Source: DASPNM01 sp035626515
GTDB lineage: Bacteria; Bacteroidota; Bacteroidia; Chitinophagales; Chitinophagaceae
NCBI GenBank assembly: GCA_035626515.1
Contig: DASPNM010000035.1
Span: 62,001 to 126,000, forward strand
DNA: 64,000 bases
Reading direction: 5' to 3'
Part shown: positions 1-8,117 of the stretch, piece after piece
Position numbering within the stretch: position 1 is the stretch's first letter
How the letters are laid out: the number at the start of each line of letters is the position of its first letter
Notes under the pieces: generated by a model
What the model was told of the DNA's origin: nothing
The model's database searches: none
What the model saw: only the letters and a program-made list of their open reading frames with translations
Program-made: the position numbers and the translations under genes

Positions 1-464
1 GCCGGGCGGAATCGTCCCTTGAGGGCGCCCACCGTGTTCCGTTCTGTGCTCACCTGGTTCAGCGTGATGGCCTTCACCGTGCTGAGTCCGCATCGGCGAA
101 GCCAGGCGCCGCGATTCTTTAACCAACCACCGGAATACGGAAATTGGTTGGGGGATTCCAGGCCGAGATCAAAAACAGTTCGCCATTTGCCTGCTTCGAT
201 TACTCCCAAATCGGCCGGCGTATCGCTTGCAACGGCCACCACAGTTCCGAGCGCTATTTCTTTACTGAAACTTCCGGCTATTCCCGCCTGGATCATCAGG
301 GAGGGTGTTTTCAGCAACAACTGGCGCAACAGCGTGTAGGTGGTGGAAATCGAGCCGACCCCGGTTACCACAATATCCACCGGAATATTCAGCGCAGATC
401 TGCGCGCGTACCGGACTAACGGCCGAATTTCAGCGATTGTGGGCGCGGCGACAAGTACGCTCAT
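1..464 (-). CDS. mqnB: Futalosine hydrolase MqnB (3' part cut by window edge)
   Basis: Reading the reverse strand from an ATG at 464 gives an open frame to the window edge, about 154 residues, starting MSVLVAAPTIAEIRPLV. It has the nucleoside-hydrolase/phosphorylase pattern of futalosine hydrolases: an alternating N-terminal strand, VTGVGSISTTYTLLR, then QAGIAGSFSKEIALG and a later VKAITLNQVSTE segment. MqnB removes the base from futalosine (or aminodeoxyfutalosine) in the alternative menaquinone pathway. The gene is transcribed away from the pterin genes. The C-terminus lies outside the window, so catalytic residues there cannot be checked. A related nucleosidase (MTA/SAH type) is the main alternative. 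Confidence 0.8.
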   Translation of the reverse strand, partial: MSVLVAAPTIAEIRPLVRYARRSALNIPVDIVVTGVGSISTTYTLLRQLLLKTPSLMIQAGIAGSFSKEIALGTVVAVASDTPADLGVIEAGKWRTVFDLGLESPNQFPYSGGWLKNRGAWLRRCGLSTVKAITLNQVSTERNTVGALKGRFRP

Positions 465-503
465 CGGATCAAAGTTCGGGATTAGGCGTTTATGCAATCT
501 GAT

Positions 504-511
504 TAACTTTG
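504..511 (+). promoter_or_regulatory. Putative -7 box for the pterin operon
   Basis: TAACTTTG matches the Bacteroidota -7 consensus TAnnTTTG and lies 16 nt before the start codon of the first pterin gene. No clear TTG -33 element is visible at the usual distance, so this is a moderate call. Confidence 0.4.
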
Positions 512-527
512 GCGCTCATAGTTTCGA

Positions 528-938
528 ATGGTTTATCTGACAAGGTTGGAACACTTCAATGCAGCTCACCGGCTCTTCAATCGGGCCTGGAGCTATGAAA
601 AGAACGAGGAAGTGTTTGGGAAATGCGCCAACGAGAACTGGCACGGCCATAATTACGAACTATACGTAACCGTGATGGGCCAGCCCGATCCGGAGACCGG
701 GTTCGTTTTCGACGTAAAGAAGCTGAGCCAGCTGATTCGCAAACATGTCATCGAAAAAGTGGATCATCGCAATCTCAATATGGATGTGGATTTCATGAAG
801 GGCAAAATGTGCAGCACCGAGAACCTGGCGAAGGGGATCTGGAATGAACTGAAGCCTCATTTGCCCGGTGGCGTCACGCTTCATTGCGTTCGCCTCTACG
901 AAACACCCAGGATCTATGTGGAGTATTTCGGTGAATGA
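528..938 (+). CDS. 6-pyruvoyl-tetrahydropterin synthase-like protein (first copy)
   Basis: A 136-residue protein of the PTPS/QueD family. The zinc ligands are H14, H39 and H41 (in HGHNY) and the catalytic cysteine is C33. The spacing is C-x5-HGH, as in animal PTPS, not the C-x3-HGH of E. coli QueD. Further family marks are LFNRAW, VDHRNL (D79, H80), CSTENLAKGIW and YETP (E125), which closely resemble mammalian PTPS. The expected reaction is conversion of 7,8-dihydroneopterin triphosphate to 6-pyruvoyl-tetrahydropterin; a queuosine-pathway role (6-carboxytetrahydropterin) is the alternative. It heads an apparent operon with a second copy 21 bp downstream and folE after that. Confidence 0.85.
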   Translation: MVYLTRLEHFNAAHRLFNRAWSYEKNEEVFGKCANENWHGHNYELYVTVMGQPDPETGFVFDVKKLSQLIRKHVIEKVDHRNLNMDVDFMKGKMCSTENLAKGIWNELKPHLPGGVTLHCVRLYETPRIYVEYFGE

Positions 939-959
939 AATCCGCTGACCGCAAACTTT

Positions 960-1373
960 ATGGCTCGGAAAATTGCAGTTTACCGCAGGGAACATTTTAA
1001 CGCAGCCCACCGGCTGTACAACAGCAAATGGGACGCGGCAACCAATGAAAAAGTGTTTGGGAAATGCGCGTTGCCAAATTATCACGGCCACAATTACGAG
1101 CTGGAAGTGAAAGTGTCCGGCAAACCCGACAAACGGACGGGTTTCGTCATGGATCTTAAAGAGCTTTCCGATCTCATTCGGCGGGAAATTCACAGCCGTT
1201 TCGATCACAAGAACCTGAATCTGGACACGGAAGAATTCCGTGACCTCAATCCCACGGCGGAAAACATTGCCATGGTCATCTACAGGTTGCTCCGGCCGCA
1301 CATCGACAGGAGCCGCGATCTACAGATCCGACTGTACGAGACGCCACGGAATTTTGTGGAATACCCCGCATGA
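960..1373 (+). CDS. 6-pyruvoyl-tetrahydropterin synthase-like protein (second copy)
   Basis: A 137-residue paralogue of the preceding gene, 21 bp away. It keeps every visible active-site element: zinc ligands H17, H42, H44; catalytic C36 in GKCALPNYHGHNY with the same C-x5-HGH spacing; FDHKNL (D82, H83); PTAENIA; and YETP (E127). Both copies look catalytically intact, so neither is an obvious relic. The two differ substantially outside the motifs, which suggests an old duplication with divergence of substrate or partner, for example hetero-oligomer formation. It is followed 22 bp later by folE, whose product supplies dihydroneopterin triphosphate. Confidence 0.85.
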   Translation: MARKIAVYRREHFNAAHRLYNSKWDAATNEKVFGKCALPNYHGHNYELEVKVSGKPDKRTGFVMDLKELSDLIRREIHSRFDHKNLNLDTEEFRDLNPTAENIAMVIYRLLRPHIDRSRDLQIRLYETPRNFVEYPA

Positions 1374-1395
1374 AAAAAACTGAACGCAAGCTATT

Positions 1396-1995
1396 ATGGC
1401 ATACAGCAAGACAGAACATTTTGATGACAACATTACCTCCGGCCTGATCAACAGCTACTCAAGCGTGCTCGAGCTTCTGGGCGAGGATCCGCAGCGCGAA
1501 GGCCTCAAGAAAACACCCGAACGGCTTGCAAAGGCGATGCAGTACATGACACAGGGCTACCACATGGACGCTAAGGCCGTCATCAACTCCGCCAAATTCC
1601 ACGAAAACATCAGCGAAATGATCCTGGTAAAGGACATCGAAGTATACAGCATGTGCGAGCACCACATGCTTCCCTTTTTCGGAAAAGCCCACGTGGCCTA
1701 TATTCCCAACGGTTGGATCACGGGGCTCAGTAAGATCGCGCGCGTCGTGGATGTGTTCGCCAGGCGGCTTCAGGTACAGGAACGCCTGACCGTAGAGATC
1801 ATGAACGCCATCAAAGAAACCCTCAACCCGCTCGGTGTAGGAGTGGTCATTGAAGCCCAGCACCTGTGCATGATGATGCGCGGGGTACAGAAGCAGAACT
1901 CTGTCACTACGACTTCCGCTTTCGATGGTGAATTTCACAAGGCTGCTACACGCAGCGAATTTTTGAAGCTGATCTCGTCCGACCTGAGCAGGTAG
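1396..1995 (+). CDS. folE: GTP cyclohydrolase I
   Basis: A 199-residue GTP cyclohydrolase I, making 7,8-dihydroneopterin triphosphate from GTP, the first step of folate and tetrahydrobiopterin synthesis. The zinc site is C87 and H90 (SMCEHHMLPF) plus C158 (EAQHLCMMMRG). The helix-rich N-terminus (DPQREGLKKTPERLAKA) and the GLSKIARVVDVFARRLQVQERLT signature are typical, and the length is normal. The two PTPS-like genes immediately upstream use its product, so the three genes probably form one pterin operon. No second folate gene is present here, which favours a pterin-cofactor role for the operon. Confidence 0.95.
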   Translation: MAYSKTEHFDDNITSGLINSYSSVLELLGEDPQREGLKKTPERLAKAMQYMTQGYHMDAKAVINSAKFHENISEMILVKDIEVYSMCEHHMLPFFGKAHVAYIPNGWITGLSKIARVVDVFARRLQVQERLTVEIMNAIKETLNPLGVGVVIEAQHLCMMMRGVQKQNSVTTTSAFDGEFHKAATRSEFLKLISSDLSR

Positions 1996-2054
1996 GACGT
2001 TCGATTTCATGATTCTGATTTTTTGTCCCAGCTTTGACACAGTCAAACCGCGTT

Positions 2055-2945
2055 ATGAAGCACGCATTTGTTTTTCCCGGACAGGGCTCGCAGTTTCCCG
2101 GCATGGGCAAAAATCATTATGAGAGCAGTGCCTTTGCCAGGAAATTGTTTGAGCATGCGAACGACATACTCGGTTTTCGGATCTCCGACGTGATGTTCGA
2201 CGGAACGGAGGAAGACCTGAAGCGAACCAATGTGACGCAGCCCGCGGTATTTCTTCATTCAGTGATCTCTTTTCGCAGCATCGAAAACGCGCGGCCCGAC
2301 ATGGTTGCGGGGCATTCGCTCGGTGAGATTTCCGCGCTGGTTGCCAACGGAACGCTCAGCTTCGAGCACGGTTTGTCGCTGGTGGCGGCGCGCGCCAACG
2401 CAATGCAAAAAGCCTGCGAAATGAATCCTTCCACGATGGCGGCAGTGCTGGGTTTGCCGGACGAGGATGTGGAACGGATTTGCGCTGAGATCCGGGCAGA
2501 GACAGGCGAAGTGGTCGTCCCCGCGAATTATAACTGTCCGGGGCAGCTCGTGATCAGCGGATCGATCCGGGCCATCGAGATTGCCTGCGAAAAGATGAAA
2601 GCTGCCGGGGCGAAGCGTGCATTGACGCTTCCTGTCGGGGGAGCTTTTCATTCTCCGCTTATGGAACCGGCCCGCGAAGAACTGCGGGCGGCCATCGAAG
2701 CCACGCCTTTTCACAACCCATCCTGCGCGGTCTACCAGAACGTAGTCGGGAAAGGGGTAAAGGACAGTGCCGAGATCAGGAAAAACCTGATTGATCAGTT
2801 AACTGGCGCTGTTCGCTGGACACAAAGCGTGCAGGCGATGATCCGGGACGGCGCAACGCGGTTTACCGAAGTGGGTCCCGGGAAAGTATTGCAGGCGCTG
2901 GTGTCCAAGATTGACCGTAATGTGGAGCTGGATGGCGTCAGCTGA
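2055..2945 (+). CDS. fabD: Malonyl CoA-acyl carrier protein transacylase
   Basis: FabD loads malonyl groups onto acyl carrier protein for type II fatty acid synthesis. The start at ATG 2055 gives MKHAFVFPGQGSQ, the canonical N-terminus, and a 296-residue protein of normal length; an upstream in-frame start at 2034 would add seven residues unlike the family. The nucleophile is S88 in GHSLGE and the catalytic histidine is H199 in GGAFHSPLM. The conserved TQPAVF and NYNCPGQLVISG segments are present. It follows folE by about 60 bp. The fatty-acid gene fabH lies 4 kb away on the other strand, not in the same operon. Confidence 0.93.
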   Translation: MKHAFVFPGQGSQFPGMGKNHYESSAFARKLFEHANDILGFRISDVMFDGTEEDLKRTNVTQPAVFLHSVISFRSIENARPDMVAGHSLGEISALVANGTLSFEHGLSLVAARANAMQKACEMNPSTMAAVLGLPDEDVERICAEIRAETGEVVVPANYNCPGQLVISGSIRAIEIACEKMKAAGAKRALTLPVGGAFHSPLMEPAREELRAAIEATPFHNPSCAVYQNVVGKGVKDSAEIRKNLIDQLTGAVRWTQSVQAMIRDGATRFTEVGPGKVLQALVSKIDRNVELDGVS

Positions 2946-2953
2946 GCGGGAGC

Positions 2954-3415
2954 TCACACAGGGATGCTGCAGTTTACCCACTCCGCGTCGAACTGCGCGC
3001 CGTATTTCCTGTAAAAATTAATCGCCGGCTCGTTCCACTCCAACACCTGCCAGACGATTCGCGGCAGTTTTTTCTCCCGCGCTTCAACGATCAAACGCTC
3101 AAACAGAAGCTTCCCTATTCCCTGTCCGCGCATGGATTCGGTAACGAGAATGTCCTCGAGATACATCGCCTGGCCTTTCCAGGTAGAGTACCGGATGTAA
3201 TAAAGTGCAAAGCCGTGGATCTGCTCCGCCCCGCTTTCCCGCGTGCTCGCGACAAACGCCCACCAGACCGGCTGCCGGCCAAAACCGCTTTCGGTAAAAT
3301 GCTCCAGCGTGACCGTCACTTCATTGGGAGCGCGTTCGTATACGGCCAGCTCCCTGACCAGTTCCAGCAACCGCGGACAATCCTCCCGAACGGCCCTCCG
3401 AACAGTAATTTTCAT
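2954..3415 (-). CDS. GNAT-family N-acetyltransferase
   Basis: A 153-residue GNAT acetyltransferase starting MKITVRRAVREDC. The acetyl-CoA loop is RGQGIGKLLF, preceded by the strand YLEDILVTE and followed by QVLEWNEPAINFYRKYGA, a combination typical of the spermidine/spermine (SSAT-like) branch that acetylates polyamines or thialysine. Substrate cannot be decided from sequence. The gene ends 8 bp from the stop of fabD (convergent) and lies 18 bp downstream of the PLP-enzyme gene on the same strand, so the two minus-strand genes may be cotranscribed. Confidence 0.85.
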   Translation of the reverse strand: MKITVRRAVREDCPRLLELVRELAVYERAPNEVTVTLEHFTESGFGRQPVWWAFVASTRESGAEQIHGFALYYIRYSTWKGQAMYLEDILVTESMRGQGIGKLLFERLIVEAREKKLPRIVWQVLEWNEPAINFYRKYGAQFDAEWVNCSIPV

Positions 3416-3433
3416 TGCATTTATTTATGACGG

Positions 3434-4639
3434 TCAGGCCAGCGCCTGGCCCAGGTCCGCAAAAATATCCTGCAGGTTTTCGATTCCCACATTCATTCGG
3501 ATCAGTCCGTCGCTGATACCGTATCGCAGCCTTTCTTGCTGAGACACCCCATGATGCGTCATGGACGCCGGATGTGACAATAATGTGTCGCATGTACCCA
3601 GCGAAACCGTGCGCACGCACATTTGAAGCCGGTTCATGAATTGGATTCCCGCTTCAATGCCGCCTTTAAGCTCGAAGCTCAGCATTGCCCCCGGGTGGCG
3701 CATTTGTTTCATGGCGAGATAATGATCCGGGTGTGAAGCAAGACCGGTGTAGTTCACCCGTGCCACCTCGGGTTGTTGTTCAAGAAAATACGCGACCTCC
3801 ATCGCGTTATGACAATGGCGGTCCATTCGCAGCTCCAGGGTTTTGATGCCCTGGGTGAGCAGGAATGCGTCGAACGCATTGGAATTGCCGCCGAGCAGGC
3901 GATGGTATTTCGTGACCGGACCGTTCATTTTTTCAATATCGCGACCCAGCAATATCCCTCCGATCGCCGTGCCGTGCCCGTTCAGGAACTTGGTGGTGGA
4001 GTGGACCACATAGTCCACTCCATAGCGAAAAGGCTGTTGCAGGTAGGGTGTCGCAAAGGTATTGTCGCAGGCCACGGGAATCTGGCGGTCTTTTGCAAGC
4101 CGGGTGAGCTCCTCGATATCCACGCATTGCATGGTCGGGTTCGCCGGTGTTTCCAGATACAGCATCCGGATGGAAGGATCGGAACGGATCGCATCTTCGG
4201 CTTTAGAAAGGTCTCGCAGATCAGCGATTACACCGCCGATGCCGAGTCCGGGCAATACTTTGTGAAGCAGTTCATCGGTACCTCCATACAAAGAATAGTG
4301 AGTCAGGATCTTGTCCCCGGCTTTCAGATTTGATAAAAGAAGCGTGCTGATCGCTGCCATTCCGGAAGCGTGAAGAATTGCTTTTACTTCGATATTCAGT
4401 CCGAAAGTTTCCAGCGCAGCGATTTTCCCCGCCGCCTCGTCCACGGTTGGATTTCCCCAGCGGGTATAGATGTAACCCTCTTCGTCTCCGCTAAATCGGC
4501 GCATGCCCTGCTCCGCCGTATCGTACACATAAGTGCTCGTGGCATAAATGGGTGTCTGGTGCGCATAATTCGCGTCGGGCTGATGTCCGCCGTGCACCGC
4601 CACTGAGCTCCAGCCCGAAAGTGGAAAACTTTTATCCAT
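3434..4639 (-). CDS. Cys/Met-metabolism PLP-dependent enzyme (cystathionine gamma-synthase/lyase type)
   Basis: A 401-residue fold-type I PLP enzyme of the cystathionine family. The PLP-binding lysine is K217 in HSTTKFLNGHG; D192 in VACDNTFATPYLQ contacts the pyridine nitrogen; Y58 and R60 in YTRWGNPT reach the phosphate of the neighbouring subunit. The N-terminal VHGGHQPD and C-terminal SLGTCDTLLSHPASMTH segments fit cystathionine gamma-synthase, cystathionine gamma-lyase or methionine gamma-lyase; sequence reading does not separate these. It diverges from the DinB-like gene with only about 50 bp between the probable starts. Confidence 0.88.
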   Translation of the reverse strand: MDKSFPLSGWSSVAVHGGHQPDANYAHQTPIYATSTYVYDTAEQGMRRFSGDEEGYIYTRWGNPTVDEAAGKIAALETFGLNIEVKAILHASGMAAISTLLLSNLKAGDKILTHYSLYGGTDELLHKVLPGLGIGGVIADLRDLSKAEDAIRSDPSIRMLYLETPANPTMQCVDIEELTRLAKDRQIPVACDNTFATPYLQQPFRYGVDYVVHSTTKFLNGHGTAIGGILLGRDIEKMNGPVTKYHRLLGGNSNAFDAFLLTQGIKTLELRMDRHCHNAMEVAYFLEQQPEVARVNYTGLASHPDHYLAMKQMRHPGAMLSFELKGGIEAGIQFMNRLQMCVRTVSLGTCDTLLSHPASMTHHGVSQQERLRYGISDGLIRMNVGIENLQDIFADLGQALA

Positions 4640-4691
4640 GGGAGCAGTTCAATTATTGAATTTTGGCCCGCAAGGCACCAAAGCTAAACAG

Positions 4692-5183
4692 ATGAAAGAA
4701 CTCCTCAAACTGCTTGCGGCTTATAATCTTTGGGCAAACCAGAAAACTTGCGATGCCATTCTTAGTCTGCCCGATGAGCAGCAGCTGCAAGACCTGCCGA
4801 GCAGCTTTCGCAGCCTGCACCGAACGGTCCTGCACATGTGGGATGCCGAGAGTATCTGGTGGCAGCGGATGAAGCTGCAGGAAAAGATTGTCATACCAAG
4901 CGAAACTTTCCAGGGAAATATGCGCGACGCGGTGACCGGTCTTTTGCAGCAGGATCAGCAGTGGCTGGAATGGATCGGCAATGCTTCGGAAGCCGCACTC
5001 GATCACGTATTTCAGTATTACAACCTCAAAAAAGAACACTTCAGGCAGCCGGTATTCCAGGTGGCGACGCATGTCTTCAATCACAACACTTACCACCGCG
5101 GTCAGCTCGTAAATATGATGCGGCAGCTGGGCGTCGAGAAAATCCCCCAGACCGATCTCGTGGTCTGGGCGCGAAAAAAATAA
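4692..5183 (+). CDS. DinB-family (putative metal-binding) protein
   Basis: A 163-residue DinB/YfiT-like four-helix-bundle protein. The start at ATG 4692 (MKELLKLLAAYNLWANQKTC) is preferred because the longer frame from 4638 would overlap the start of the divergent PLP-enzyme gene and add 18 uncharacteristic residues. The three-histidine metal site is suggested by LHRTVLHMWDAE and by the later HVFNHNTYHRGQL. Family members include bacillithiol and mycothiol transferases, but many have no known reaction, and none is assigned here. Confidence 0.85.
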   Translation: MKELLKLLAAYNLWANQKTCDAILSLPDEQQLQDLPSSFRSLHRTVLHMWDAESIWWQRMKLQEKIVIPSETFQGNMRDAVTGLLQQDQQWLEWIGNASEAALDHVFQYYNLKKEHFRQPVFQVATHVFNHNTYHRGQLVNMMRQLGVEKIPQTDLVVWARKK

Positions 5184-5237
5184 TCTTCCCTCATATGTAA
5201 AAGCGCTGACTTCCTCATCCTGCAGGAAATATTTGCT

Positions 5238-7055
5238 ATGAGGAAAGCTTTACCCTTTTTGTTTCCCGCGCTCATCTTTCCCGCCATCGTCGCCGCACAG
5301 GTACTCGAAGGACGCGTGCGCGCAGAAAGTGGAAACTACCTGGCCGGAGCGTACGTGCATTTCACCACACAGGAAAACAAAGCCGTATCCGGGCGGGATG
5401 GCCGATTCCGGATCCCTGCCACCAAACTGCCTGACACGCTCGTGCTTGCTGCTCCGGGTTTCGAACCGTACCGCGTCGTTATTACAGACAAGCACCTGAG
5501 TGATCCGCACTTCGAAGTGGTGCTGCTGAACAACAGGGAATTAAGAGAGGTTCTTGTCACGGCCCCCGTTGCCTCCAAGTCGGCAGGATTCGAATCACCC
5601 TCAACTGTTTTCGGATACTCAACCACACTTTCCGAAACAACCGGTGGCATTCGGATCAGAGGAAGCTCTACCGTGCCTTTAACAGCGAAGATTGCGGCGC
5701 CGGATCGTTTCGTTTTTTCAGACACGAACATTGCCCCGCGCACGGGTGTGCTCGCGAAATCAAGAATACTCACAGCGGGAGAAGTTAACGACTTTAATAA
5801 ATGGAAAATGTGGCAGGACTATACGGAATCAGAATTCCGCGGGTCGAGTCATTTCTGGGGATTGCGTCCGCTGCACCGTTTTTCGGTACAGATTACAGGT
5901 GAAAAAAAAGCTGCCATCAGCAACGAACACATCTATTTGCTCAATCAGGAAAACGGCGATACGGTCTGGACATCGGTCACCGACAACACCGGTAAGGCTG
6001 AACTGTGGGCGGGTTTCTTTAACGATCAACGACCGTCAAATTTCGTCATTGCCACCCGCAATGGCCAGCGTATCGAAAAACCCGTTGAATTTCAGGCGGG
6101 AATCAATCTTTTGAGTGTTGCAAAAGCATGCGGTCCCAAGCCGGACGTGGACATCGCGTTTGTAGTAGACGCTACAGGCAGCATGGGTGATGAAATCGAG
6201 TTTCTCAAGCTGGAACTGGAGGACGTGATCCAGAATATCCGCGACCGTTATTCTTCCCTCCGGCTGCGGGCAGCGTCTGTGTTTTATCGCGATTACGCCG
6301 ACGATTACCTGGTGAAAACCTCCGCGTTCAACGGCGATCTGTTGAAAACGATGAACTTTATTCGCCTGCAGTCGTCGGGTGGCGGAGGGGACTATCCCGA
6401 AGCGGTTGATGTGGCGCTTGCAAACGCGATCGACAGCCTTGAATGGAATGCGAATGCGGGCACCCGCCTGCTTTTTCTCATTCTGGATGCACCCCCGCAC
6501 AGTGTGGCCCGCGAACGAATGCATTCCCTTATCCGGCGGGCCGCCATGCTGGGAATACGCGTCGTCCCCATTGCCTGCAGCGGTGTGGATAAGAGCACGG
6601 AGTTTCTGCTCCGCTCTATTGCGCTTGCTACCAACGGCACGTACGCCTTTCTCACCGACCACAGCGGGGTCGGGCTGCCACACATCCAGCCAACTACAGA
6701 CAAATATGAAGTGGAGTTGCTCAACGCGCTCTTAAAACGCATCGTGTCACAATACCTGTTTGCCCAGGAATGTGATGCAGCAGAACCGCAGGATATCCGC
6801 GTGCCCGCAAACCTTCTCGAAGTGCGGCTCTACCCGAATCCGACGTCCGGAAGGTTTACGCTGGAGTGTAAGTCGGTACTGAAAGAATTGTTCATCACCG
6901 ATTTCACGGGTAAAATCCTGATGCGTCTCCCGGTGTCGGAAAAACAGCATCGCTGGGAGGTTGACATCAGCCGGTTCCCATCCGGTACCTACCTGGTGAA
7001 ATACATTACACCGGAAAACAAATGGGGAGCAGGAAAAGTAGTCCTCATTCAGTAG
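5238..7055 (+). CDS. Secreted von Willebrand factor A protein with T9SS sorting domain
   Basis: A 605-residue multidomain secreted protein. Residues 1-20 are a signal peptide ending near AQVLEG. A carboxypeptidase-regulatory-like beta domain follows (about 22-100), then a linker region and a vWA domain from about 300 with an intact MIDAS motif, DATGSMGDE. The last 75 residues carry a type A T9SS sorting domain, from LYPNPTSGRF to PSGTYLVKY. The protein should therefore be exported through the SprA channel and anchored or released at the surface, where the vWA domain binds a protein or metal-dependent ligand. The ligand is unknown. The 3' end overlaps the convergent fabH by 7 bp. Confidence 0.85.
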   Translation: MRKALPFLFPALIFPAIVAAQVLEGRVRAESGNYLAGAYVHFTTQENKAVSGRDGRFRIPATKLPDTLVLAAPGFEPYRVVITDKHLSDPHFEVVLLNNRELREVLVTAPVASKSAGFESPSTVFGYSTTLSETTGGIRIRGSSTVPLTAKIAAPDRFVFSDTNIAPRTGVLAKSRILTAGEVNDFNKWKMWQDYTESEFRGSSHFWGLRPLHRFSVQITGEKKAAISNEHIYLLNQENGDTVWTSVTDNTGKAELWAGFFNDQRPSNFVIATRNGQRIEKPVEFQAGINLLSVAKACGPKPDVDIAFVVDATGSMGDEIEFLKLELEDVIQNIRDRYSSLRLRAASVFYRDYADDYLVKTSAFNGDLLKTMNFIRLQSSGGGGDYPEAVDVALANAIDSLEWNANAGTRLLFLILDAPPHSVARERMHSLIRRAAMLGIRVVPIACSGVDKSTEFLLRSIALATNGTYAFLTDHSGVGLPHIQPTTDKYEVELLNALLKRIVSQYLFAQECDAAEPQDIRVPANLLEVRLYPNPTSGRFTLECKSVLKELFITDFTGKILMRLPVSEKQHRWEVDISRFPSGTYLVKYITPENKWGAGKVVLIQ

Positions 7056-8041
7056 GCCCATTTCACCAGGGTAGCGCCCCAGGTGAATCCGCCACCGAAA
7101 GCGGCGAACACGAGCAGGTCGCCTTTGTTGATCTCATGAAGATAATCGTAGAGGCAAAGCGGAATGGTGGCGGCGGTTGTATTGCCGTAGCGGTGAATGT
7201 TGAGCATCACTTTTTCAGGAGACAGGCCCATTCGGTTCGCCGTAGCGTCGATGATGCGCTTGTTGGCCTGGTGAGGAACCAGCCAGGCGATGTCATCGCC
7301 GGTAAGATTGTTCTTCTGAAGCAGGTCGGCGCTGATATCTGCCATTCCTTTCACTGCAAACTTAAATACCGGCTGTCCATCCTGGTAAATGAAATGCTCC
7401 TTACCCATCACGGTTTCTACCGAGGCCGGCCTTTTCGATCCGCCGGCTTTCATGTAAAGGAATTCCGATCCGGAACCGTCCGTTTTCAGGAGGCTGTCGA
7501 GCACTCCGTAGCCATCGTCGTTCGGCTCCAGCAACACCGCCCCTGCCCCGTCGCCAAACAAGATGCAGGTGGTACGGTCACTATAATCGGTGATCGCACT
7601 CATCTTATCCGCACCTACCACAACCACTTTCTTATACCGGCCGCACTCGACCAGTGCTGCCCCGGTTGTAAGGCCGAACAGGAAGCCCGAGCATGCCGCC
7701 CCAAGGTCGAAGCTGAAGGAATTCTTCGCGCCTGCCTTGTGGGCGATCAGATTGGCCGTAGCGGGAAATGCCATGTCCGGCGTAACAGTGCAGCAGATAA
7801 TGCAGTCAATCTCCTCGGGACTGATGCCGCGGCGTTTGCACAAATCAACTACTGCCGGCGCGCCGAGATCGGAACTGCCAAGACCTTCTCCTTTCAATAT
7901 TCTGCGTTCGACGATTCCTGTGCGCGTGCGGATCCATTCATCGGTCGTATCCACCATTCTTTCGAGGTCGGCATTGGTCAGTTTGGTTTCGGGAACATAT
8001 CCGCCGACCGCGGTGATTGCGGCTGTGATTTTCCGTATCAT
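7049..8041 (-). CDS. fabH: Beta-ketoacyl-ACP synthase III
   Basis: A 330-residue KAS III enzyme that condenses acyl-CoA with malonyl-ACP to start fatty acid chains. The catalytic triad is complete: C117 in GAACSGF, H257 in VPHQANKRI and N287 in YGNTTAATIPL. The N-terminal GGYVPETKLTN and DEWIRTRTGI segments and the FGDGAGAVLLE loop are typical, and the length is normal. The gene is on the minus strand, converging with the vWA gene and diverging from ruvA. Many Bacteroidota carry several FabH copies, so this may be one of a set. Confidence 0.93.
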   Translation of the reverse strand: MIRKITAAITAVGGYVPETKLTNADLERMVDTTDEWIRTRTGIVERRILKGEGLGSSDLGAPAVVDLCKRRGISPEEIDCIICCTVTPDMAFPATANLIAHKAGAKNSFSFDLGAACSGFLFGLTTGAALVECGRYKKVVVVGADKMSAITDYSDRTTCILFGDGAGAVLLEPNDDGYGVLDSLLKTDGSGSEFLYMKAGGSKRPASVETVMGKEHFIYQDGQPVFKFAVKGMADISADLLQKNNLTGDDIAWLVPHQANKRIIDATANRMGLSPEKVMLNIHRYGNTTAATIPLCLYDYLHEINKGDLLVFAAFGGGFTWGATLVKWAY

Positions 8042-8103
8042 GCCGCCAAAGGTAGGAAAGCCTTATTCATCAAAATCCGCCGAAACAGCTCTCGCTTTTC
8101 CCT

Positions 8104-8111
8104 TATTTTCG
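8104..8111 (+). promoter_or_regulatory. Putative -7 box of the ruvA-sprA unit
   Basis: TATTTTCG resembles the Bacteroidota -7 consensus and ends only 6 nt before the ruvA ATG, which would give an almost leaderless transcript. No convincing -33 TTG is visible. Confidence 0.35.
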
Positions 8112-8117
8112 CAGACT

